A stretch of DNA of 5,318 nt from Acidobacteriota bacterium (GTDB lineage Bacteria > Acidobacteriota > Vicinamibacteria > Fen-336): assembly GCA_003155335.1 (NCBI GenBank), contig PMCG01000331.1:18931-24248 (forward strand), written 5' to 3'. Under the pieces are notes generated by a model. The model worked only from the letters and a program-made list of their open reading frames with translations. It was not told the origin of the DNA and searched no databases. Of this stretch, positions 1 to 5,318 are shown in pieces. Position 1 is the first letter of the stretch. Every line of letters starts with the position of its first letter. The position numbers and the translations under genes were made by a program.

Positions 1-50
1 ACACCGGCGCCACCATTCAGGGCGTCATGATCCACGGCGGCCTGATGTGA
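1..50 (+). CDS. C-terminal tail of an unidentified protein, possibly a short-chain dehydrogenase (partial)
   Basis: The frame beginning at position 3 stays open to a TGA at 48-50 and encodes TGATIQGVMIHGGLM. The other two plus frames close at about 28-30 and 64-66 and give less protein-like peptides. A TGATI stretch followed by GGL/GGM just before the stop recalls the C-terminus of short-chain dehydrogenases such as FabG-like reductases. In those proteins about three residues separate the two parts, whereas here there are six, so the match is weak. The gene is cut by the left edge. It lies on the same strand as the two genes that follow, but 137 nt upstream of them, so cotranscription is possible and not shown. 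Fifteen residues are too few to name a product. Confidence 0.4.
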   Translation, partial: TGATIQGVMIHGGLM

Positions 51-187
51 GCCATCGGCAGCGCTGAGCTGGGGTCCTCTCGTCCCTGGGAGCCCTGGGC
101 GTTCGGGCGCCGGCCCGATCTCGCACTCGTGTGTGCGATCATCTCCGTCGTCGCGAGTTGCTCGGGAGGAGCGGAGGGGCGTGAGTC
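51..187 (+). other. GC-rich intergenic leader with small inverted repeats
   Basis: This stretch of 137 nt holds no convincing gene. It contains a direct repeat CCCTGGG at 84-90 and 93-99. It also contains a hairpin with 6-bp arms, TCGGGC (103-108) and GCCCGA (113-118), with a GCCG loop. A second hairpin follows, TCGCAC (121-126) and GTGCGA (133-138), with a 6-nt loop. Neither hairpin is followed by a T-tract, so neither looks like a standard intrinsic terminator. No clear -35/-10 pair was found. The end of the region is purine-rich (GGGAGGA at 164-170, GGAGG at 173-177) and supplies the ribosome binding site for the gene at 188. Confidence 0.5.
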
Positions 188-1492
188 ATGGCGAGGCGAG
201 TCCTGATTCTCGGCGCGGCAGGCCGCGACTTTCACAACTTCAACGTGGTCTACCGGGATGACACTTCGGTGGAAGTGGTGGCATTCACCGCGGCTCAGAT
301 ACCTGGAATCGCCTCGCGTCGCTATCCGCCGGAGCTGGCCGGGCCGCGCTATCCCGAGGGCATCTCGATCGAGGATGAGGCGCGGATCGAGGATCTTGTC
401 CGCGAGCGTCAGGTTGACGAGGTCGTCTTCGGCTACAGCGACGTGAGCCACGAGCACGTGATGCACCTGGCGTCGCGCAGCCTCGCCGCTGGCGCCGACT
501 TCGCGCTCCTGGGACCACGCCGCACGATGCTCCGGTCATCGCGACCAGTCGTCGCCGTGACCGCGGTGCGGACCGGTTGCGGCAAAGGCGCCGTGAGCCG
601 ACGCGTGGTCGAGGTCCTCAAGCGTCGCGGCCGGCGCGTCGTGGTCGTGCGACATCCGATGCCCTACGGCGACTTGCGCGCGGAACGCGTGCAGCGCTTC
701 GGCAGCATGGCCGACCTGGAACGAGCCCAGGTAACGATCGAGGAGCGGGAGGAGTACGAACCGCACATCGAGGCCGGCACGGTCGTGTTTGCCGGGGTCG
801 ACTACGGCGAGATCCTGAGCTTGGCCGAACGCGAGGCCGAGGTCGTGGTGTGGGACGGGGGCAACAACGACCTGCCGTTCTACGCGCCGACGCTGCACCT
901 GTGCCTGGTCGACCCGTATCGCGCGGGACACGAATCGCGCTACCACCCGGGCGAGGCGAACGTCCGCATGGCCGACGTGGTGCTCGTGAGTAAGGTCGAT
1001 ACGGCGCCGGCAGAGGGCATCGCTGCGGTGCGTCGTGCCGTCTCGACCCTCAACCCGCGCGCGCGACTGGTCGAAGTCGGGCTGCCGGCCTGGGTCGAAT
1101 CGCCTGAAGACCTACGCGGCAAGCGCGTGCTGGCAGTGGAAGACGGTCCGACTCTCACCCACGGCGGCATGACGACGGGCGCGGCCGAGCTGGTTGCGCG
1201 GCGCGCGGGTGCGACGCTCGTCGATCCGCGGCCGTTCGCGATCGGGAGCATCGCCGACATCTTCGTACGCTACCCGGCGCTGGGTCCGGTGCTGCCGGCG
1301 ATGGGCTACAGCGGGGCCCAGGTGGCGGAGCTGGAGCAGACGATCAATGCCACGCCGTGCGAGGTGGTCCTGCTGGGGACGCCCGTTGACCTGCGTCACG
1401 CCCTTTCGGTGCGTCACCCGGTGATGCGAGTGCGCTATGAAGCCGACATCCGCTCTGGCGATTCGTTCGAGACGTTGTTGGCCGGGCTGTAG
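188..1492 (+). CDS. Cyclic 2,3-diphosphoglycerate synthetase-family P-loop GTPase-like protein
   Basis: This protein of 434 aa resembles the cyclic 2,3-diphosphoglycerate synthetase / predicted GTPase family (COG2403-like). In methanogenic archaea that enzyme makes cyclic 2,3-bisphosphoglycerate using ATP; the role of bacterial homologues is unclear. The N-terminus is Rossmann-like, with [11 protein letters not shown] at 9-19. A P-loop-like segment follows, [11 protein letters not shown] at 128-138, then HPMPYG at 156-161, an acidic Walker B-like strand [10 protein letters not shown] at 219-228, an SKVD element at 268-271 in the place of the GTPase NKxD motif, and [10 protein letters not shown] at 318-327, which I associate with this family. 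The P-loop is unusual because the Ser/Thr after the lysine is Gly134. The ATG is preceded by GGAGG (173-177), and an in-frame TGA lies at 182-184, so the start is well placed. No signal peptide or membrane segment is seen, so it is probably cytosolic. The stop lies 14 nt before kbl, which suggests an operon. The family is fairly secure; the reaction is not. Confidence 0.8.
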   Translation: MARRVLILGAAGRDFHNFNVVYRDDTSVEVVAFTAAQIPGIASRRYPPELAGPRYPEGISIEDEARIEDLVRERQVDEVVFGYSDVSHEHVMHLASRSLAAGADFALLGPRRTMLRSSRPVVAVTAVRTGCGKGAVSRRVVEVLKRRGRRVVVVRHPMPYGDLRAERVQRFGSMADLERAQVTIEEREEYEPHIEAGTVVFAGVDYGEILSLAEREAEVVVWDGGNNDLPFYAPTLHLCLVDPYRAGHESRYHPGEANVRMADVVLVSKVDTAPAEGIAAVRRAVSTLNPRARLVEVGLPAWVESPEDLRGKRVLAVEDGPTLTHGGMTTGAAELVARRAGATLVDPRPFAIGSIADIFVRYPALGPVLPAMGYSGAQVAELEQTINATPCEVVLLGTPVDLRHALSVRHPVMRVRYEADIRSGDSFETLLAGL

Positions 1493-1506
1493 GCGCGAGG
1501 CGGCCC

Positions 1507-2691
1507 ATGTACGGTGAGGCGAAGAGGCGATTCGAGACCGAGCTGGAGGGGATTCGCGCGCGCGGCCTCGACAAGGCCGAACGCTTCCTCGCCAGTCCCC
1601 AGGGCGCCGAGATCTCGGTCGGCGGACGCGCGGTCCTGAACTTCTGCTCCAACAACTATCTCGGTCTGGCTAACGACCCGCGCCTGGTGCAGGCGGCCCA
1701 GGCGGCGCTGGATCGTTGGGGGTTCGGGCTATCGAGCGTGCGCTTCATCTGCGGGACGCAATCGATCCACAAGGAGCTCGAGCAAAGTCTGGCGCGTTTC
1801 GTCGGCTTCTCAGACGCCATCCTCTACAGCTCGTGCTTCGACGCCAACGGCGGACTATTCGAGGCCCTGCTGAGCGAGGAAGACGCGGTGATCTCGGACA
1901 GTCTCAATCACGCCTCGATCATCGACGGCATTCGCCTGTGCAAGGCGGCGCGCCTGCGCTACGGTCACGGCGACATGGTCGAGCTCGAGCGCTGCCTGGA
2001 GCAGACACGCGGCGCGCGGACGAGGCTCATCGCCACCGACGGCGTCTTCTCGATGGACGGCGACGTGGCCAAGCTGGTCGAGATCTGCGACCTGGCCGAG
2101 CGCTACGGCGCATTGGTGATGGTCGACGACAGCCACGCCACCGGTTTCTTTGGCCCGACGGGCCGGGGCACGCCTGAGCACTGTGGAGTCATGGGGCGAG
2201 TGGACATCCTGACCTCCACGCTGGGCAAGGCCCTCGGCGGGGCGAGTGGCGGCTTCACGGCCGCGCATCGGGAGATCGTGGCGGTGCTCAGGCAGCGCTC
2301 CCGTCCGTATCTCTTCTCGAACTCGCTGCCGCCTGCGCTGGCCGCTGCCGCGCTGGCCGCGCTGGAGCTGCTCTCAGCGAGCGGCGATGCGCGTGAGCGG
2401 CTCATGGCCAGCACGCGCCTGCTGCGGAATGGCCTGACCGAGGCCGGGTTCAACGTCCCTCCCGGCGAGCATCCCCTCATCCCGTTGCTGCTCGGCGAGG
2501 CACGCCTGGCGCAGGAGTTCGCCGCCGACTTGCTGGCAGAGGGGATCTACGTCGTCGGATTCTCCTACCCGGTGGTCCCGGAGGGCCAGGCTCGCATCCG
2601 AATCCAATTGAGCGCGGCCCATGAACGCTCGCACCTCGAACGGGCTTTTGCGGCGTTCGTGAAGGTCGGGCGGGCGCGAGGCGTGATCTAG
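1507..2691 (+). CDS. kbl: Glycine C-acetyltransferase (2-amino-3-ketobutyrate CoA ligase)
   Basis: This PLP-dependent cytosolic enzyme cleaves 2-amino-3-oxobutyrate with CoA to glycine and acetyl-CoA, the second step of threonine degradation after threonine dehydrogenase. At 394 aa it matches the usual length (E. coli Kbl, 398 aa) and aligns from the first residues, which supports the ATG. Motifs recalled from Kbl appear in order: [12 protein letters not shown] at 45-56, [15 protein letters not shown] at 78-92, [12 protein letters not shown] at 108-119, [12 protein letters not shown] at 130-141, VDDSHATG at 206-213, the PLP-lysine segment [12 protein letters not shown] at 238-249 with Lys241, [13 protein letters not shown] at 264-276, and [12 protein letters not shown] near the C-terminus. 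VRFICGTQ favours Kbl over the related BioF, ALA synthase and serine palmitoyltransferase. GAGG at 1497-1500 lies 6 nt before the start. The gene follows the GTPase-like gene by 14 nt. No tdh is recognisable here. Confidence 0.95.
   Translation: MYGEAKRRFETELEGIRARGLDKAERFLASPQGAEISVGGRAVLNFCSNNYLGLANDPRLVQAAQAALDRWGFGLSSVRFICGTQSIHKELEQSLARFVGFSDAILYSSCFDANGGLFEALLSEEDAVISDSLNHASIIDGIRLCKAARLRYGHGDMVELERCLEQTRGARTRLIATDGVFSMDGDVAKLVEICDLAERYGALVMVDDSHATGFFGPTGRGTPEHCGVMGRVDILTSTLGKALGGASGGFTAAHREIVAVLRQRSRPYLFSNSLPPALAAAALAALELLSASGDARERLMASTRLLRNGLTEAGFNVPPGEHPLIPLLLGEARLAQEFAADLLAEGIYVVGFSYPVVPEGQARIRIQLSAAHERSHLERAFAAFVKVGRARGVI
2688..2691. other. Shared CTAG: overlapping convergent stop codons of kbl and mnmA
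   Basis: The palindrome CTAG contains the plus-strand TAG that ends kbl (2689-2691) and the minus-strand TAG that ends mnmA (2690-2688). The two genes therefore overlap tail to tail by 4 bp. No dedicated intergenic terminator can fit here, so each transcript must end inside, or read into, the opposite gene. Confidence 0.9.
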
Positions 2692-3794
2692 CGGACGTCG
2701 TTCTCGTGAGCCTCGCCCACAGCGTCGATCCAGCCGCCGCCCAGACAGCACTCGTTATCGTAGAAGACCACGGCCTGGCCGGGTGCAATCGCTCGCTGCG
2801 GCTGGGAGAAGCGCACTCGCACGCAGCGCCCATCGAGCGGCTCGATGAGGGCTGGGGCCTCGGCGGCGCGGTAGCGCACCTTCACCGTCGCGCGTAGCGG
2901 ATTCGCAGGGACTTCACCGGAGAGCCAGCTCACCTCACGGGCCAGGAGCGTGCTGGAGCTGAGATCTTCGCGTTCTCCGACGAAGACGGTTCGTGACGCC
3001 GCATCGACGCGGGTCACGTAGAGCGGACGCGTTGCGGTGAGGCCGAGGCCGCGACGCTGGCCGACGGTGAAGCGATGGACGCCGAGATGGCGGCCCAAGA
3101 CATGGCCGGAGCGGTCCATGATCGGCCCGGAGCGATTCTCGCTGGGTGCCTGGCCGTCGATGAAGGTGGCGTAGTCGCCGTCGCGCACGAAGCAGATCTC
3201 CTGGCTCTCGGGCTTGTGCGCTGTCGGCAGGCCGCGCTCAGCCGCAAGCAGTCGCACTTCGGCCTTCGTCAGATCGCCGACTGGGAAGAGCGCGGCTGCG
3301 CACTGGGCAGGCGAGAGACCGAACAGGAAGTAGGTCTGGTCCTTGTTGCGGTCGCGTGCGCGCAGCAGGCGGGTTTGGCCTGTCGCGGGATCGACCTGCT
3401 GGCGCGCGTAGTGGCCGGTGGCGATGCGCTCGATGCCCAGGCCGCGCGCCTTGTCGAGCAGCGCAGCGAACTTGATTTCCGTGTTGCAGCGCGCGCAGGG
3501 AGACGGCGTGCGGCCGGCGAGGTACTCGCTCACGAACGGCCCGATCACGCGCTCACGAAAGGGCTGTTCCAGGTCCAGCACGTAATGCGGGATGCTGAGG
3601 CGCGCCGCCACGGCGCGCGCGTCGTCGAAGTCCTCGAGCGAGCAGCAGCGTCCGAACGAGGTGCCTGCGCCACCGCTAGCATCGAACAGGCGCATCGAGA
3701 TGCCCACGACGTCATGCCCTTGCTCCACCAGCAACGCCGCGGCAACTGAGGAGTCCACGCCTCCGGACATGGCGACGACCACGCGCAGCGACAC
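2688..3794 (-). CDS. mnmA: tRNA-specific 2-thiouridylase MnmA
   Basis: MnmA activates U34 of the Lys, Glu and Gln tRNAs by adenylation and inserts sulfur to give 2-thiouridine. It is cytosolic, 368 aa, and full length for the family. The PP-loop SGGVDSS is at 10-16. The tRNA-binding and catalytic core includes [12 protein letters not shown] at 48-59, [11 protein letters not shown] at 99-109, ATGHYAR at 125-131, [10 protein letters not shown] at 151-160 and [12 protein letters not shown] at 197-208. The two catalytic cysteines are probably Cys103 and Cys201, and Cys100 makes a CxxC with Cys103. [11 protein letters not shown] at 241-251 and the C-terminal beta-barrel signature [10 protein letters not shown] at 336-345 complete it. 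The start is GTG, with an in-frame TGA immediately upstream, so no longer start exists; the second GTG at codon 5 is an alternative. No Shine-Dalgarno sequence is visible, and a -10-like TATATT sits just upstream, which suggests a leaderless transcript. Confidence 0.96.
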   Translation of the reverse strand: MSLRVVVAMSGGVDSSVAAALLVEQGHDVVGISMRLFDASGGAGTSFGRCCSLEDFDDARAVAARLSIPHYVLDLEQPFRERVIGPFVSEYLAGRTPSPCARCNTEIKFAALLDKARGLGIERIATGHYARQQVDPATGQTRLLRARDRNKDQTYFLFGLSPAQCAAALFPVGDLTKAEVRLLAAERGLPTAHKPESQEICFVRDGDYATFIDGQAPSENRSGPIMDRSGHVLGRHLGVHRFTVGQRRGLGLTATRPLYVTRVDAASRTVFVGEREDLSSSTLLAREVSWLSGEVPANPLRATVKVRYRAAEAPALIEPLDGRCVRVRFSQPQRAIAPGQAVVFYDNECCLGGGWIDAVGEAHENDVR

Positions 3795-3800
3795 TCAGAC

Positions 3801-3806
3801 AATATA
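3801..3806 (-). promoter_or_regulatory. Putative -10 element for a leaderless mnmA transcript
   Basis: On the minus strand this reads TATATT, a five-of-six match to the sigma-70 -10 consensus TATAAT, and it stands out in a very GC-rich region. Six bases separate it from the GTG start of mnmA, so transcription would be expected to begin at or within a base or two of the start codon. No convincing -35 hexamer lies about 17 nt further upstream (the bases there read GCGGAG). The prediction therefore rests on the -10, its spacing and the missing ribosome binding site. Confidence 0.45.
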
Positions 3807-3879
3807 GCGCCATCACGGGGTGGCTCCGCAGTCCCGGCGTGGGTCGGGCTGCAAGGCCGGACTCATCCCGACGAGTTGG

Positions 3880-3908
3880 TTGGCCGCGGCCGGCGGCCGC
3901 GATAGGAT
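3880..3908 (+). promoter_or_regulatory. Putative sigma-70 promoter of the amino acid permease gene
   Basis: TTGGCC (3880-3885) and TAGGAT (3903-3908) are separated by exactly 17 nt. Each matches four of six consensus bases, including TTG in the -35 and TA...T in the -10. Transcription would start near 3915 and give a leader of about 22 nt that includes the strong ribosome binding site. The matches are only moderate, but spacing and position are right, and the region is a divergent intergenic one where a promoter is required. Confidence 0.4.
3885..3901. repeat. GC-only inverted repeat within the predicted permease promoter
   Basis: CGCGGCC at 3885-3891 and GGCCGCG at 3895-3901 form perfect 7-bp arms around a 3-bp GGC centre. 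An overlapping alternative pairs GGCCGC (3882-3887) with GCGGCC (3893-3898). The repeat fills the spacer between the predicted -35 and -10 of the permease gene. It could be an operator for a dimeric repressor or a chance product of high GC. No T-tract follows on the plus strand, and none is evident on the minus strand, so it is not a standard terminator. Confidence 0.5.
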
Positions 3909-3923
3909 GCGACAGCTCCCATC

Positions 3924-3931
3924 AAAGGAGG
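3924..3931 (+). promoter_or_regulatory. Strong ribosome binding site of the permease gene
   Basis: AAAGGAGG is a near-perfect Shine-Dalgarno sequence and lies 5 nt before the ATG at 3937. It fixes the start of the permease and is much stronger than the site of any other gene in the window. Confidence 0.8.
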
Positions 3932-3936
3932 CAGCG

Positions 3937-5318
3937 ATGGAGACTGCGACGGAGCGTGCGGCGAGCCGCGAGACGGCTGACGGCGGTCTTGTCCGCGTCC
4001 TGAGCCTGTTCGACGCGACGATGCTCGTTGCGGGATCGATGATCGGCTCCGGCATCTTCATCGTGTCCGCGGCGGTCGCGCGCCAGGTCGGCTCGCCGTT
4101 CTGGTTGCTGACCCTGTGGTTGGCGAGCGGGGTGATCACCGTCGTCGGTGCGCTGGTCTACGGCGAGCTCGCGGCGACGATGCCGCGCGCCGGCGGCCAG
4201 TACGTCTTTCTGCGCGAGGCCTTTGGCGGGATGGTGGGGTTCCTGTACGGCTGGACGCTCTTTCTCGTGATTCAGACAGGCACGATCGCGGCCGTCGCGG
4301 TGGCATTCGGGAAGTTCCTGGGCGTGCTGCTGCCGGCGCTCGGGGAGCACACCATCTTGATCGACACAGGCCTGCCCGCCGGCTGGGCGTTTGCGCGCAT
4401 CAACTCCGCACAGGTCGTGGCGGTCGGGCTGGTGGCGCTACTCACCGCGGTGAACCTGCGGGGAATCGACACGGGGAAGCGGGTGCAGAACGCCTTCACG
4501 ACCGCGAAGGTCGCCTCCCTGCTCGCTGTCGTGGGCCTGGGCGGATACGCGCTCGTCTGGGGCCCTTCCGTCGGGAACCTGGGCAGCGCCTTCTGGCACC
4601 CGGTCGGCAGCGGTTTCCCGCCGCTGACGCCGGCGTTTCTGATCGTTCTGGGGGCCGCGCTCGTCGGGCCGCTCTTCTCGGCCGACGCCTGGAACAACGT
4701 CACTTTTACCGCCGCAGAGGTACGCAACCCCAAGCGCAACCTTCCGCTTTCGCTCGCGTTGGGCACAGGTCTCGTCACGCTCCTGTACCTGGGCGCGAAC
4801 GTCGCCTACCTCGCCGTTCTCGACTTTCGCGCGGTTGCAACTGCTGCCGAGGATCGCGTGGCCACGGCCATGCTCGCGCACCTGTTCGGCGCACCCGGCG
4901 CGATCGTGTTGGCGCTGGCCATCTTGGTCTCGACGTTCGGATGCAACAACGGCCTCATCCTGGCCGGCGCACGCGTGGTCTACGCAATGGCGCGCGATGG
5001 GCTGTTCTTTCGGGGCGCGGGCAAGCTGAATCGCGCTGGCGTGCCCGGACGCGCGCTGATGTGGCAGGGAGTCGCCGCCGCCCTGCTGGCTATCTCCGGC
5101 ACCTACGGCAAGCTGCTCGACTTCGTCATCTTCGCCAATCTGCTCTTCTACGCGACGACAGGGGCGGCCGTGCTGATCCTGCGCCGCCTGCGCCCCGAGC
5201 TGGAACGGCCGTACCGGGTCGTCGGCTATCCGCTGTTGCCGATCGCCTATGTCGCGGCCACTCTGGCGATCGCCGCCGCTCTGCTCTTCCACCCGGCCAC
5301 GCGGGGTTCTTCGCTCGC
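3937..5318 (+). CDS. APC-superfamily amino acid permease (C-terminus cut by the window edge)
   Basis: The frame is open from the ATG to the right edge, giving 460 codons. It encodes an inner-membrane amino acid transporter of the APC superfamily, closest by eye to LAT/SteT-like permeases. A charged cytoplasmic N-terminus of about 24 residues precedes TM1, which carries the substrate-binding GSMIGSGIF at 33-41. After TM2 comes YGELAATMPRAGGQYVFLREAFG at 75-97, the classic APC intracellular loop. Further hydrophobic segments lie near 100-130, 158-175, 187-207 and 231-250. The loop SADAWNNVTFTAAEVRNPKR at 248-267, a TM8 segment with STFGCNNGLILAGARVVYAM at 332-351, and hydrophobic segments near 270-295, 375-415 and 428-451 follow. 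About eleven segments are visible, so TM12 and the tail, perhaps 30-40 residues, are missing. Substrate specificity cannot be read from the sequence. The gene is divergent from mnmA and has its own promoter and ribosome binding site. Confidence 0.9.
   Translation, partial: METATERAASRETADGGLVRVLSLFDATMLVAGSMIGSGIFIVSAAVARQVGSPFWLLTLWLASGVITVVGALVYGELAATMPRAGGQYVFLREAFGGMVGFLYGWTLFLVIQTGTIAAVAVAFGKFLGVLLPALGEHTILIDTGLPAGWAFARINSAQVVAVGLVALLTAVNLRGIDTGKRVQNAFTTAKVASLLAVVGLGGYALVWGPSVGNLGSAFWHPVGSGFPPLTPAFLIVLGAALVGPLFSADAWNNVTFTAAEVRNPKRNLPLSLALGTGLVTLLYLGANVAYLAVLDFRAVATAAEDRVATAMLAHLFGAPGAIVLALAILVSTFGCNNGLILAGARVVYAMARDGLFFRGAGKLNRAGVPGRALMWQGVAAALLAISGTYGKLLDFVIFANLLFYATTGAAVLILRRLRPELERPYRVVGYPLLPIAYVAATLAIAAALLFHPATRGSSL

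Noticed and set aside
103..138. Intrinsic terminator of the upstream gene
   Set aside because: The hairpins are short and no T-run follows either of them.
181..183. GTG as an alternative start for the GTPase-like protein
   Set aside because: It is out of frame with the gene, and an in-frame TGA lies at 182-184, so the ATG at 188 is the first usable start.
17..466. A minus-strand open frame across the left leader and the start of the GTPase-like gene
   Set aside because: Its composition is low in motif content and it overlaps the conserved N-terminus of the plus-strand gene. It is best explained as a GC-driven antisense frame.
1507..2691. BioF (8-amino-7-oxononanoate synthase) instead of Kbl
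   Set aside because: The start, the VRFICGTQ and [12 protein letters not shown] segments and the C-terminal region match Kbl closely, and no biotin genes lie nearby.
3075..3749. A 224-codon plus-strand open frame opposite mnmA
   Set aside because: It has no recognisable motif and lies entirely inside mnmA, which shows all its family motifs. Long antisense frames are expected at this GC content.
3768..3770. ATG at codon 9 of mnmA as the true start
   Set aside because: It would remove the first beta-strand (RVVVAM) that precedes the PP-loop SGGVDSS, which family members keep. The GTG at 3794, or at codon 5, is more likely.
4438..5292. A long minus-strand open frame (284 codons) antisense to the permease
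   Set aside because: It is rich in Gln, Arg, Asp and Glu without domain motifs, and it mirrors the hydrophobic permease codons. The plus strand encodes a recognisable APC transporter with a strong ribosome binding site.

Overview
This window comes from a GC-rich bacterium, roughly two-thirds G+C by eye, with strong G/C preference at third codon positions. It holds ordinary, densely packed chromosomal genes. No phage, plasmid, transposon, CRISPR or RNA-gene signature is visible. The sequence does not fix the phylum. A bacterial homologue of cyclic 2,3-diphosphoglycerate synthetase next to a classical Kbl would suit several high-GC environmental lineages (Acidobacteria-, Gemmatimonadota- or Deltaproteobacteria-like groups), but that is inference.

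Layout. Positions 1-50 hold the last 15 codons of a plus-strand gene, possibly a short-chain dehydrogenase. Positions 51-187 are a GC-rich, non-coding leader with small inverted repeats. Next comes a tight plus-strand pair: a P-loop GTPase-like protein of the cyclic 2,3-diphosphoglycerate synthetase family (188-1492) and, 14 nt later, kbl, glycine C-acetyltransferase (1507-2691). Convergent to them on the minus strand is mnmA, the tRNA 2-thiouridylase (2688-3794). The kbl and mnmA stop codons share the palindrome CTAG. A 142-nt divergent region (3795-3936) separates mnmA from a plus-strand APC-superfamily amino acid permease (from 3937), which runs off the right edge and lacks its C-terminus.

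How they fit together. Kbl splits 2-amino-3-ketobutyrate into glycine and acetyl-CoA, the second step of threonine catabolism. No threonine dehydrogenase can be recognised here, although only the tail of the upstream gene is visible. The GTPase-like gene is probably cotranscribed with kbl, and its role in bacteria is unclear. MnmA is a housekeeping tRNA-modification enzyme with its own promoter. The permease may import or exchange amino acids, but nothing ties it to kbl beyond proximity.

No convincing new multi-gene system was found. The points most worth checking are the non-canonical P-loop in the GTPase-like protein and its pairing with kbl, a likely leaderless mRNA for mnmA, a GC-rich palindrome inside the predicted permease promoter, and the CxxC-type MnmA active site.
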